Position numbers and translations under genes: made by a program. Under the pieces are notes generated by a model, which saw only the letters and a list, made by a program, of their open reading frames with translations, had not been told where the DNA came from and ran no database searches. A stretch of 64,000 nt of DNA. It comes from Gorsachius magnificus (lineage: Eukaryota > Chordata > Aves > Pelecaniformes > Ardeidae). The stretch's first letter is position 1. Each line of letters starts with the position of its first letter. The DNA lies in NCBI GenBank assembly GCA_034008185.1, contig CM067081.1, forward strand, positions 3,719,821 through 3,783,820, written 5' to 3'. This document shows positions 10,601-22,193 of this stretch, in pieces.

Positions 10601-11490
10601 GTTCTTGTGCCTGGTTTTCTTCGAGGTTTTTTTTTTTTTGATAGGTTATGGCCCTTGGGTTTGATTACTTATTCCTTTTTGTGGAGGCAAATGCAATGGA
10701 GTGGAGGTTGGGTTCCGAGTTTGTCTTCACATCCAGAATTTTATCCGGAAGCCAATGGGCTTCGGTGAGACCTGCACAACTGAGAGCAACAGAAATTATG
10801 CCACCAAACCAAGCTCCTCCTAGAAAGCAGCCTTCCACCACCCCAAAACCAGGAATGAAAACTGCATTCTCCCAAGGGAGCAGAGTAGAGAAGCCCTCAA
10901 GCCCTTAAACCTCTGAGCCTGATCCAGTACCATCACGTAATCCCAGAGCTGTGTTACACTGAGCAGGGGTATTCCTGATTTAGAGCCACTTACTACAAAA
11001 CTCTGGCTTCTTTGGGAAGACACCCTGCTATGACTGCTGAGGGTCTCTATACCACAAGAGAGATGAGCACATTGGGTCAAAAATAGAGACTGCTCAGGAG
11101 CCAGACCAAGATAGAGGGGCAGGAGTTAGGGATTTGTTTTATCCCATGTAGACATCTCCATTCAAGCTAGCAGCCCAGACTCAACATAGGGGAATGGGCA
11201 CTGCTGTGTATGGATCAGCTCACCCAGGGGTGAAGATCTGAAGCAGGGCAGATAAATCACCATAGAAGCACCTATTTCCCTCCATTGACTGTTAAGGAAG
11301 CCCACGGTGACCAGCTCCATGATGATCCAGAGAGGCAAAACAAGTCCCACTGTAGGGCTGTTCAGAGAAACAATTTCTTCCATCTCTGCTCCCAGCACTC
11401 AAAATTTCAGAGCAAGAAATTACTCCCATTTTTCTTCTGATTCCACTTAATTTCCAGACCTTTCACAGTTCTACCTGGTTTTCCCCAGTG
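7699..11490. other. Intergenic, one motif-rich island
   Basis: No gene seen apart from the MIR-like relic. The island at 10,330-10,530 carries TAATGATTTTAAATGG, TAATTACATTGACCTTGG and CTCATTATTC, that is, homeodomain-like sites next to a nuclear-receptor half-site. It looks like a possible conserved regulatory element but is unproven. Confidence 0.45.
8683..8735 (-). mobile_element. Probable MIR-like SINE relic
   Basis: ATTATCTCCCTTTTACTGAC followed by GGGGAAACTGAGGCAGAAAG closely follows the reverse complement of the MIR 3' region (CCTCAGTTTCC, then TCTGTAAAATGGGGATAAT). This is the best of the three MIR-like matches in the window. Confidence 0.5.
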
Positions 11491-11840
11491 GAATCACAGA
11501 ATCACAGAATCCCAGGTTGGAAGGGACCTCAAGGATCATCTGCTCCAACCTTTCTAGGCAAGAGCACAGTCTAGACAAGATGGCCCAGCACCCTGTCCAG
11601 CTGAGTCTTAAAAGTGTCCAATGTGGCGGAGTCAACCCCTCCCCTGGGTAGATTATGCCAATGGGTGACTGTTCTCATGGGGGAAAATTTCCCTCTCGTG
11701 TCCAATCAGAATCTCCTCAAGAGCAACTTGTGTCCATTCTCCCTTGTCCTCTCCATGAGTCTCCTTGTGAAAAGGGAGTCTCCATCTTCCTTGTAGCTAC
11801 CCCTTAGGTACTGGTACACGGTGATGAGATCCCCTCTAAC
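11491..11840 (-). mobile_element. CR1 LINE 3' fragment (group C)
   Basis: It starts with the reversed tail GAATCACAGAATCACAGAAT, then CCCAGGTTGGAAGGGACC and ATCTGCTCCAACCTTTC. The GGCAAGAGCACAGTCTAGAC segment is shared with the copies at 21.7, 35.7 and 42.7 kb. It is truncated in ORF2 near GATGAGATCCCCTCT. No uninterrupted ORF2 frame remains. Confidence 0.93.
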
Positions 11841-14500
11841 AAAGGTGCAAGCAAAGATGGGGAAGGAAAGCAAGCTATCAACCACGCCAATCTCTCTTCT
11901 CCTTCATTTCCCATTTTGCCCATAGCCACCAAAGGTGTGAGGCCAGAGAAACAATTTAGGAACTGAAGCAAAGCTGTGCAGGGTATCACTGTGTGATTCC
12001 CTCTTTCAGAGATGGATGCTTTGGACAGATGCTCTCAGCCACGTGGTTTAATGGTTAGGACTGAAATTCTCCTCCAGAAGAGCCGTTTGACAGCTTGTCA
12101 CACTGAAGTTTCGCTCTTTCGCGTATCACCTGGCAAAGGAGACAGACTTCAGCATCATCTGTCACCTCTGTTTATTAAAATATCATCCAGACAAATGAGT
12201 TGTAAGAGTTGGGCAGCAGTAAGGTGGGACAGTAAAAGGCTGAGGCTCTGATGGAAGCGATATCTGCTGCAATAAGATAGGGCAGGGTCACGAATGAGTC
12301 TGAATGCCAGATACACTTGAGATATAAGAAAGTCTGCTGTTAAAGGTCTGCGAGAACAGGTAGATCCTTGCTCTCCCACTATTTATTTTCCTCCGGGTTG
12401 CCCCATTTGTGCCACAGAGACTTTCTAAAGAAAAATCCAGTCCAGTCCACTACAGACAGATGCTATGACCAGCCAGTCCAACATCTGAGCTTTGTCTAAA
12501 TTTGCGACAGCCACGCTGACCCCTCATATCTCCATCCAAACAAATTAATTCCTTGCCTGGCAACATCCCAGTGGGAACCACTTCTGGCTCTAAATCAAGC
12601 CCATAGAAAGTTTGTTAAGAATTGGAAAGGGAAGGCTAAACAAAACTAAGCCATCTGAAGCTTGTGAAGGAGGTTGGGGGTTTGATGGGATAAGGAGCTG
12701 CTGTTTGCAGTGTGGGTGGAGCAGAGGATTTGGCCCGGTGGGAACGCGAGCATGCCAGCTTTCTCCTTCCCTTTCATTCACACCAACCAAAGCTCAGAGG
12801 TCTTGCTCAGGGAAGACTCCTGCTGCTGGATGTCAAAATACTGAACTAATCAGGGAAGACGCAGTAAGATCATGCCTAAAGCTTTCTCCAAAATATGATC
12901 TCTGCCAGGCCTGGGGAAGAAAGGAGGGACAGAAAATGTGTGATTAGCTAAAGTGTAGGAGCCTGGAGCAGAGAGAACTGAAAGCCTATGACCAGCTCAG
13001 TCACGTTGTATGGTTTCCTTCCTGCTTTGGGTTGGACCTACTCTAAAGAATGGCTTCACTGAACCTGGGCCATAGTCCAAAGTAACTTAATTGACTGTTA
13101 ACACAATTGCAGCTGATAGCAGAAGGCATTTCTTGGTCCCATGCCATGAAGGTCCTATGCCTCTCTCTGCACCAGTCTTCTCCACCTACCTAATGCCGTA
13201 CCTGGGTGGTCACACCAGCCTGCCTCCCCATCGGTCTCCTGCAGCAGAGCTTTGCATGAGGGGAATATTCCCCATAAACCCACTTGTCTGCAAGTGTTTC
13301 AGCCATTGGACTTCATTCTGAGAGAGAAAAAAAGAGGTCAAGCGTGTGATAGAGATGAACTGAGGGTACCTGTGAGCAACAGAATGGAGAAAGACTGAAG
13401 AACATAGGGCCATAAGCAGAAATGGGGTGTGCAAAGGTGCAATTGTGCATATGTGGGAGGAAAAAGTGACAGCAAACACACGATTGTGGGAGGGAACAGC
13501 ACAAAAGTGTGTGTTTGAAGGAAAACAACCCCCAAGCCCCATCCCAGTTTGTTTCACACAAATTTCTCCCCACTCTCGTTAGAAGGGAGCACTTGGGAGC
13601 TGCCCTCCAGCACAAGGTGGCAACCAGCCACTTACGTTGCATGTGTTGAGCAAGCCACCAAACAACTCTCCCAGGGAGGACAATCATTGTGGATCTAATT
13701 AAAGCCTGTCACGCAGCTCTGCGCGGCTGGCCAGCCTCCGTGTGAATGAGATGACCTCCGTTAATTTTATCTGACAACGATCATTGCATCAGGGCCAAAT
13801 CCCTACATGGGACGTGACACCCGCCAAGAGGTGGATACAACAGCCAGAGCTCTGAAGGTGCAGGAGACAAGGAGGACCTTGAAACTGCAGTTGTGCACAT
13901 GGACGGGTCTGGTTGTCTCTTGTCCCAACAGGCCAAGGGTGCTGCCTGATGGCCATGTGTGTCAATTGGTGAGACAGCAGGTTGGCAGAGTAGGGCAGGG
14001 TGGAAAACTGTGTCTCCTCTATGCAAAAGCATCATCAACCCTCATGTAGAAACATGGGATCACCTCCCAGTGTCATTCAAGTCCACTGGTGCAGCCTTTC
14101 AGAGAGGAGGTGGTTATTTTTAACTGAGAAATCTACTTAGATGTGGAACAAAATATAAAGTTATGACCTACACTTTGCTCATAATCACTGTGCAGAAGTC
14201 TCTGTCTCCCTATCAGCCTCTGGAAAGGATTTTGAGGCAGATGTCTCCTCTCCACCCATACTCCAGGGCTGCAAGCAATGCAGCTGTATTCCTGTACCTC
14301 TCCCTGCACAGAGTTGTGTCAAGGCTCAGCACTGTGCTAACCATGTCCTGGTGGCCCCAGACAGCTTGGAGCACCAGGGGAAATAGCAAAACACTGGTCT
14401 AAGAGAAGCTGTCCAGTGTGGCAGAGATATAAATGCCTGTGGCACTGATACAGCCCCTGCATCTCTGCCTGTGGTCCCGGATGGTCTATGGGTGGGGAGG
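11841..14500. other. Intergenic, one motif-rich island
   Basis: No gene seen. At 13,680-13,800 the block has GGATCTAATTAAAGCCTGTC, GTTAATTTTATC and AACGATCATTG in CpG-retaining unique sequence, a look common among conserved non-coding elements. Evidence is composition only. Confidence 0.45.
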
Positions 14501-15275
14501 TCACAGAATCCCAGAATGGCAGGGGTTGGGGCCTTGGAAGGGACCTCCAGAGATCATCTAGTCCAACCCTCTTGCTAAAGCAAGCTCACCCAGAGCAGGG
14601 GGCACAGGACAGCATCCAGATAGGGACGTCTTCTCCAGAGAAGGAGACTCCACAGCCCCCCTGGGCAGCCTGGGCCAGGGCTCGGGCACCCTCAAAGTAA
14701 AGAAGTTCTTCCTCATATTCAACTGGAACCTCTTATGTCTCAGTTTGTACCCATTGCCCCTTGTCCTGGCGCTGGGCACCACTGAGAAGAGTCTGGCCCT
14801 GTCCTCGAGACACTCACCCTTGAGATATTTGTACGTGTTGATGAGATCCCCTCTCAGTCTTCTGTTCTTCAGGCTGAACAAGCCCGGCTCCCTCAGCCTT
14901 TCCTCACAGGGGAGATGCTCCAGTCCCTTTATCATCCTAGTTGCTCTCCTCTGGACTCTCTCCAGGAGTTCCTCATCTTTGGGAGCCCAGAACTGGACAC
15001 AGTGCTCCAGGCGGGGTCTCACCAGGGCAGAGTAGAGGGGAAGGAGAACCTTCCTCGCCCTGCTGGCCATGCTCCTCTTAATGCACCCCAGGATGTCATT
15101 GGCCTTCTTGGCAACAAGGGCACCCTGCTGGCTCATGGTCAGCTTGTTGTCCACCAGGACTCCCAGGTCCCTCTAGGCAGAGCTGCTACCCAGCAGGTCA
15201 TCCCCCAGCCTGTACTGGTGCCTGAGTTCAACATCCCCAGGTGTAGCACCAGACACTTGCCCTTGTTGAACAGAT
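14501..15275 (-). mobile_element. CR1 LINE, 3' 775 bp with a long ORF2 remnant (group D)
   Basis: Minus-strand CR1 copy covering the ORF2 C-terminus and 3' UTR. From about 15,154 down to 14,558 it keeps 198 codons open, with the landmarks [39 protein letters not shown] and [19 protein letters not shown] text. Just upstream, in frame, the codon at 15,173-15,175 is TAG between SSA and RDLGVLV, where an intact element would have Glu. The element is thus a dead, 5'-truncated copy of a LINE reverse-transcriptase protein. Confidence 0.95.
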
Positions 15276-15396
15276 GAACATTGCTGACCTGAGCTGCCTA
15301 TTGGGAATGGTTCCTGCCCCAGGTTATCCCTTGAAACCTGCTCAGAAATTCAGCAGCGGTGTGAACCAAGCCACAGCCTGGCAATGTAGCAAGAGA

Positions 15397-16093
15397 TAGA
15401 ATCATAGAATCATAGAATGTTTTGGGTTGGAAGGGACCCCTAGAGGCCATCCAGTCCAACCCCCCTGCAGGAGCAGGGACACCTTAACCACATCAGATTG
15501 CTCACAGCCCCGTCCAACCTGGCCTGGAATGTTCCCAGGGATGGGGCCTCCACCACCTCTCTGGGCAACCCCTGCCAGGGTTTCACCACCCTCATTGTAA
15601 AGAATTTCTTCCTTAGATCCAGTCTAAACCTACCCTGGTTTAGTTTAAAACCATCACCCCTTGTCCTGTCACAGCTGGCCCTACTAAAAAGATTTTCCCC
15701 ACCTTTCCTATGGGCCCCTACTAGCCTACCCCCCTTTTCCAAAAGCCCAACTCTCCCAGCCTGGCCTCAGAGCAGAGGGGCTCCCCCGCTGAGGGCTCCA
15801 GAGCTGGACGCGGGGCTCCAGGGGAGGTCTCCCCAGAGCAGAGCAGAGGGGCAGAATCACCTCCCTCGCCCCGCTGGCCACACTTCTCCTGATGCAGCCC
15901 AGGGTAGGGTTGGCCTTCTGGGCCACCAGCGCACATTGCCAGCTCATGTCCAGCTTTTCATCCACCAGCACCCCCAAGTCCCTCTTGGCAGGGCTGCTCT
16001 CCATCCTTTCTTCACCCAGCCTGTACTGATACTAGGTGACCTTGCACTTGGCCTTGTTGAACCTCATGAGGTTCACACAGGCCCACCTCTCCA
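15397..16093 (-). mobile_element. CR1 LINE 3' fragment with internal deletions (group A)
   Basis: Second minus-strand CR1 only about 120 bp beyond the previous copy, but of another lineage. Two ORF2 pieces are visible on the minus strand: [18 protein letters not shown] to about 15,810, and [16 protein letters not shown] to the tail. Compared with the copy at 44.36 kb it lacks two segments between them (around the [16 protein letters not shown] and [12 protein letters not shown] regions), so the frame is broken. Confidence 0.94.
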
Positions 16094-16808
16094 TAATTGA
16101 ATGGATGCTTCAGGCCTCAGAGCATGCCCTGGCATTAATTAATTGATTAATCCTGAAAAATGGGAGCAGATTTTTGATCAAATTGTCCTTCATAAGGTCC
16201 CTGAAGGAATGAGGCTTGCAGAAGCGAGAGAGAAATCTTGTTAACGAATGTTGCTTATTAGTAACATTTAAATAATCTCTCTGAAGATGCATATACCCCT
16301 TAGGAAAAAGCAAGGACCAGGAAACTGCCATGCATCTGGTGGCAAACACAGGCCCGGGTGACCTCTGGGAATCTGATGGATCTGTAGTGCATCTGAGGGT
16401 GAATCAGTGTGATGGACTTAAAACTGTCATAAATTCCCAGGTAAGTAACAGGGAACACAAAAAAAGCATTACGCTACGTGGCAGCAAGGCCAGAGCTGAA
16501 AACCTCAGAGAGCACCTGACAACACAAGGTCTCAGCTTGTTATTCTCTTGTTAGAATGTAATTGCCTCTTTCATGTAGAAGCTTTTTTAATATAAAAGCT
16601 TTTAAAAGAATTTTCTTGGAGACGCAGTGCAGAGGCCCCATAAATCTCTCAGGATCGCACTCTCTCATCCTCCACACCAGCATCCACGATTCTAACTGAT
16701 CAAAAAACCTAAATGCATTGCCAAAACCTGACGTTCTCATTAGCATGATCAGTTAATTAGCGCTCATCTCCCTGCGATTAATTTAACAGGTGTCCATTCC
16801 TCTCTGCT
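16094..16808. other. Intergenic, AT-rich motif clusters
   Basis: TTAATTAATTGATTAATCC near 16,137-16,155 and CAGTTAATTAGCGCTCATC with GCGATTAATTTAAC at 16,750-16,790 are clustered homeodomain core sites. No coding sequence seen. Confidence 0.45.
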
Positions 16809-16993
16809 TATCAAGCACTGGAAGGGGCTGCCCAGGGAAGGGGTCAAGTCCCCAGCCCTGCGGGGATTTAAAAGCCGGGCAGAGGAGGTGCTCAGGGACA
16901 GGGTTTAGTGGTGGGATGTTAGGGTTAGGGGAACGGTTGGGCTTGATGATCTTAAAGGGCTTTTCCAACCTAAACCATTCTATGATTCTATGA
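16809..16993 (+). mobile_element. CR1 LINE 3' fragment (group B)
   Basis: Plus-strand CR1 end from TCAAGCACTGGAAGGGGCTG to ATTCTATGATTCTATGA. It carries the group-B signature GGGTTAGGGGAACGG and GATGATCTTAAAGGGCTTTT. It was inserted right beside the AT-rich motif cluster at 16.74-16.79 kb. Confidence 0.93.
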
Positions 16994-17292
16994 AGGTCCT
17001 GTTTGCGAAGGGGCTCAGCATCCAAACAGACTGGCCATGAGCTGCTCTCCTGGCTCGCATGCTGTGTGCATGCAAGAGCCATATCTCCAAGCCATCCTGC
17101 CAGGTGGGCACTCAGATGGTTTGCGTGACACCCATGGCCTGGGTTTTTATAGCACAGCCTTGAGTCTGAGAGGCTGCGGCTGAAACTCGATGAAATCTGG
17201 TAGTTTGCTCTCTGGGCCCATCTCTGTTCTCGTTGCTGGTGGGAACAGACAGTTTGATGTTACTGAATATGGGGTCATTACAGATTACTGGT

Positions 17293-17826
17293 TGTATCGG
17301 GTTTGTGTGTCAAGGTTTTGGTAGCAGAGGGGCTACAGGGGTGGCTTCTGTGAGAAGCTTCCAGAGGCTTCCCCCATGTCCGATACAGCCCATGCCAGCC
17401 AGCTCCAAGGCGGATCTGCTGCTGGCCAAGGCCAAGCCCATCAGCAATGTTGGCAACACCTCTGGGATAATGTATTTAAGAAGGGGGAAAAAAACCCTGC
17501 ACAATTGCAGACGGAGAGAGGAGTGAGGGGGTGTGAGAGGAGCGGCCCTGGGACCCCCGGCATGCAGCGGGGGGCCCCCCCCGGGGGAGCCCACGCTGGA
17601 GCAGGCTCCTGGCAGGGCCTGTGGCCCCGTGGGGAGAGGAGCCCAGGCTGGGGCAGGTTTGCTGGCAGGGCTGGTGACCCCATGGGGACCCACGCTGGAG
17701 CCGTCTCCGGGCCGTGGGAGGTGGACAGTGCGTGGAGGACTGTCTGCCGTGGGAGGGACCCCAGGCTGGAGCAGGGGAGGAATGTGAGGAGTCCTGCCCC
17801 TGAGGAGGAAGGAGCAGCAGGGTCAA
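17293..17826 (+). mobile_element. 5' part of an avian ERV LTR, second family (copy 1)
   Basis: It starts TGTATCGGGTTTGTGTGTCA and contains GGTTTTGGTAGCAG and the promoter TATTTAAG at 17,473-17,480. GC-rich degenerate repeats beginning CCCA(C/G)GCTGG occur at about 17,590, 17,642, 17,689 and 17,760. The same sequences, reversed, form the LTR at 39,650-40,598. Similarity stops near GGAAGGAGCAGCAGG; the 3' R/U5 part with the polyadenylation signal is missing, so this copy is truncated. Long frames across it are GC-rich chance frames. Confidence 0.85.
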
Positions 17827-19606
17827 GCCTTCACACCGGTCTGTAAGCCAGAATCCATGGAGATAATTTTGGAGGCTTCTCCTTTTGTTTGGAGTAGACA
17901 CTCAGAGCAACCTGGTCTTGGAATCCAGGTCGCATGGGGTGAAGCAACAACCGATCTCAAGACACAACCATCAAACTGTGGGGTCTCCTTCACCTAGGAT
18001 GTGAGTGGGTGATTCCTTGAGCTCATTTAAGCTGCGACAGGAAGATGAGAGCTCCAGGAATCTCTCAGGAATGACAAGATGGCTGGAATTACATGAATGA
18101 CATGAAGACCTTGGAAAAACATGATGACCACCAGGTGTGGAACAATGCTCAGGTGCTTAGCTCAGTCAAGGTCACATTTTTCTGACTCCTGATTGTCTGC
18201 CTTAGAGTGAACTAATGAAATATTCTTAAGTCATCCAATCTAGACAGGTCCCATGCAACCATTCAGATCCAGGTATTTGTGAGGCAGGGCACAGCAATTA
18301 GTGGGTACTTCGATGCTTCTGAAAGGGCTTTTAAGAAGATATGTAAAACCTGTTATTGAAGAAGGCTTCCTGAGGATCCAGCTTCCAAGAAGGTTGATTT
18401 GAAGCTCATTCCTTGGTGATGGTGATAGCCAAGATGGAAGACACCCAAGTTGAGTCTTTGATATGAAAATAGGTAAACAAACAATCAAAGGAAAGAATTT
18501 GGGAGGCAGGCAGGGGGTTGCTTTGTCTCCTTCAAGCTGCTCACTAGGAACAGGAGATACAGGGTCTTTACATTTTTAGTGCAGATTCTCTCTGTTTAAC
18601 ACAACCTTTTCTAGTAAATGCACTGACTTTCTGTTTGTCTTCCCGAATCTGCACACCTGAGGGATTTCTGTCTTTTTCCTTGGGTTTCTTTTTATTTCCC
18701 GTACCTTTGCATCATTTATTACACTTCATCCTGTGTCCCCAGTGCCCAGCAACTTGATTCTAACACGGATAATCTGCTGCATCACCTCAAGGTAACTTTA
18801 TGGAAAACAATGGGCGAGATTCTTTGCTTTATCAGAGCAAGAGAATCCCAGTTAAATCAATAGCTTTAGCTTTTCCTTACTGGTAAAGCAACCAGCTTAC
18901 CCCATCTGAAGATCCAGCCATGTGATGCTACTCAGGCAGCAAGCCACAATACTGCGATGGAAAATCACGGCCACTTAAGACTGTTAGGTTTTGTTACAGC
19001 AAAAATGTTCCTTTGAGTTGGAGTTGCAACAAAGACATTCATGTTCTGATCTGAATCCTCCAGCTCAACATATTATCTCTGGAAGATAAAAAGATAATAA
19101 TTCTATGTGTAAAGAATGTATGGTAAACCGCCAGGTCTTCTTTTTTTTTCTTCTAATTACTGAAAAGGAAGATGGGGAACTGGCTTCCTACCTAAGCTCA
19201 GGAGCTAAAAGCATTTCGTGATGAGAAATAACTTGAGCAAACATCCTTCCCCTTATCTCTCACAGTTCCTCTAGGCTCATTTTGATTTATTTTTTCCTAA
19301 GAGCAAATCCTGTGTAGTTAATAAGCAGGGCGATAAAAAGAAATCAATGCTCCATATCCGAACTGATGTACTGCTGCTCTGAGCACAATTTTGCCAGCAT
19401 GCCTCTTAAGGTCTCGGTTGTCTTTCTGTTTTGTCTGTTCTTTGGTGGTTGCACATCAAATAAAAAGGGGAAAAAGGAAAATTGGGGTGAAAAGTGGCAT
19501 GTAAGGTGCTTAGATGTAGAGAAGGAAAGGTACGGGGCATGGTCCCTGAGGATGGGCTGAGGGAGAGGCAGCAATGGTCTGCAACAGGGACTGGTCTGCA
19601 GTAGGC
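17827..19606. other. Intergenic, no feature recognised
   Basis: The sequence following the truncated LTR is unrelated to the missing part of that LTR. No gene or repeat family recognised. Confidence 0.55.
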
Positions 19607-19973
19607 ATAGAATTGTAGAACCATAGAATATTTGGGGTTGGAAGGGACCTTTAGAGGTCATTAGTCCAACCCCCCTGCAGGGAGCAGGGACACCTTTAAC
19701 CACATCAGGTTGCTCACAGCCCCGTCCAACCTGGCCTGGAATGTTCCCAGGGATGGGGCCTCCACTACCTCTCTGGGCAACCCATTCCAGTGTTTCACCA
19801 CCCTCATTGTAAAGAATTTCTTCCTTATAGCCAGTCTGAACCTACCCTGGTTTAGTTTAAAACCATCACCCCCTGCCCTGTCACAGCTGGCCCTACTAAA
19901 AAGATTGTCCCCATCTTTCCTCTGGGCCCCCTTTAGGTACTGAAAGGCCGCACTCAGGTCTCCCCGCAGCATT
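19607..19973 (-). mobile_element. CR1 LINE 3' fragment (group A)
   Basis: Minus-strand copy with reversed tail TAGAATTGTAGAACCATAGA and TTGGGGTTGGAAGGGACC. The minus strand keeps about 103 open codons, with DRAGGDGFKLNQGRFRLAIR and [20 protein letters not shown]. It is truncated at MLRGDLSAAFQYLKG, so only the extreme ORF2 C-terminus remains. Confidence 0.94.
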
Positions 19974-21700
19974 GACGTGTAAGTGTGAGAACTTCACAGT
20001 CGCTGTACTTGCCCTCTATCCCAGCCCTGTCCTGGTGTTTAATCTCTCAAGTTGCCACGAATCTGCCCTTGGGGTGAACAGGCGTTTTATATCATTATTG
20101 ATGCCATTGACTGAGCCCTGCGCATTTCAGCTTTGAGTTCTTCCGCCTTTTTGGTGCTTGTATGAATTACATTTCCCCTAGGAACAGAGGGAGACTCCGG
20201 GGCATATAGGGATGAGCTCCTACGTGGTGGGCAGGGGTCAATCCCAATTTGCTGCTGGTTTTGGGCTTGCATCTGTCTTCCATGAAGGTTCCCCAAAAAG
20301 TGGGGGGGTTTTGTGTCAGAGCACACGGGCTAGGAGCCTCTACACAAGGCCTTAGACTCCTTATTTGATTTTGCTTTCAACCCCCAAATAAACAAGCGCC
20401 CACAGATGTCACGTTCCTAATGCCTGAAGACACAAGCGCAAGGCCACGTTGCTCTGTCTTCAGACAGATACTGCTCATCAGCTGCCTCTGTGAGCTTTCC
20501 AGCCTGCCGATAACGAGATGTAATCTAGTTTAGGCTCATCCTCTCCGCTCAGGAGCTAAGCTCAGACCAATAACAGTGCTTTTGCCCGGTGACGCGTTTA
20601 CGCCGAAGAAATTGCTGTGGCTCAGCTGATTTGTTGTAATCTGCTCACACAACAAGCACCAACCATTTCCAAAGCTGTCGTAACAGCTTGCTCCGAGGCC
20701 AACAGTTACAGTTTGACAGCGAGACCATTTAGCTTTAGAGCGTAGGCTCCTCCAGGCTCCTCAAAGAGCGCTGCTGTCTTTAAGGCTGGTAGTAATAGGC
20801 TCTTGACCTCCATTTGGTTCAACAGCTATCACCGAGAAGAAATAGGACTCTAGTGCGGCGCAACGCCTTGGAGATGCTGTATTCAGAGGGTCCCTTTGCA
20901 GCAGGGATGTTTACAGAGCAGGGGGGCAATACATGGAAACGTCGCCCCTTGTTCAATTCACACCGTAAAAAGAGAGCAGTTTCCTGCCTGCATTTTCATG
21001 AGCAGGCATTTCTGACTCGAGTGAATTAATGAGCTTCATCTTGTTCTCCTGCACATTTGATATCACATTATCCTAGGGCATTTAAAGGAATTAGGTTGGG
21101 TGGTTGGGTTTTGTTTTTTTTTTTTAATCCACAAGAAAGAAACGTGTCACCTCTTTCTTTATCTTTGATTTCACCAAAGGTTTCCATTTGTTCAGCCTAT
21201 TAAAATCCAGCAAAGGCAGGCATTTGAAAACTGTTGTGCCTTGCAGCGCTCGGTCGCAACAGATTTCACAGGCCACGCTACCCCTATAAAAGAGAAACAG
21301 GATTTAGTCTCGCAAGACCTTGCTGAAATCCATCAGTTTAATTAGGGACTATTTTGCAAGGGTGGAAAATAATTATTGTGCATACAAAGTGGAAATGACC
21401 AAAAATTGCCTCATTAATGTTGATTCATTGTAGCCGGCACATAATGAGACCAGAGCCCCTTGATGAATGGCGCTCCCTCCATGCCAACACGCTCCGCATC
21501 CATAATGGCTGAACATGGCTCATTTTATGGGAGCAACGGTGCGGAGAAGAGGCAGGGCCACAGGCAGGCAACTTGCACACAAGCCAACATGGTGGTGGCC
21601 ACCCAGCTCCTGTGCCCAGAGGTTGGAGCCTGGGGCATCCCTGAGGGCATGACTCTTCCTACTCACAGACACCTATCCCAGCCTGGGGTCTGCCCTGGGG
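19974..21700. other. Intergenic, repeat-free unique block
   Basis: From about 20,340 to 21,550 there is no CR1 or LTR, and CpG dinucleotides are retained (for example GGTGACGCGTTTACGCCG near 20,590). This could be a constrained non-coding block. No coding sequence recognised. Confidence 0.4.
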
Positions 21701-22076
21701 ATCATAGAATCATAGAATCCCAGGTTGGAAGGGACCTCAAGGATCATCTGCTCCAACCTTTCGAGGCAAGAGCACAGTCTAGACAAGATGGCCCAGCACC
21801 CTGTCCAGCTGAGGCTTGAAAGTGTCCAATGTGGCGGAGTCAACCCGTCCCCTGGGGAGATTATTCCAATGGGTGACTGTTCTCATGGGGAAAAACTTCC
21901 CTCTCACGTTCAGTCAGAATTTTCTCAGGATTAACTCGTCTCCATTACCCCTCATCTTTTCCATGTGACTCCTTGTGAAAAGGGAGTCTCCACCTTCTTT
22001 GTAGCCACCCTTTAAATACTGGTGCGTGGTGATGAGATCCTCTCTGAGCCTCCTTTTCTGAAGGCTGAACAAACCT
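21701..22076 (-). mobile_element. CR1 LINE 3' fragment (group C)
   Basis: It begins ATCATAGAATCATAGAATCC and then CAGGTTGGAAGGGACC, with the GGCAAGAGCACAGTCTAGAC segment. It ends at GAGCCTCCTTTTCTGAAGGC. Its 5' end faces the 5' end of the plus-strand copy at 22,194. Confidence 0.93.
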
Positions 22077-22193
22077 GGGATGGGGCAAGAGCAGCAAATT
22101 CAGGGAATGGAAAAACTGGGGATTAAACCTGGGAATTGTCTCCAGTGAAGTCTTGGCTTCCCTTTTATTACCACTGCCCTCAGATACAGATTT

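Noticed and set aside
12036..12075. GTGGTTTAATGGTTAGGACT resembles the 5' half (A box) of tRNA-Glu
   Set aside because: No B box (GGTTCGA-like) and no acceptor stem follow, so it is at most a chance match.
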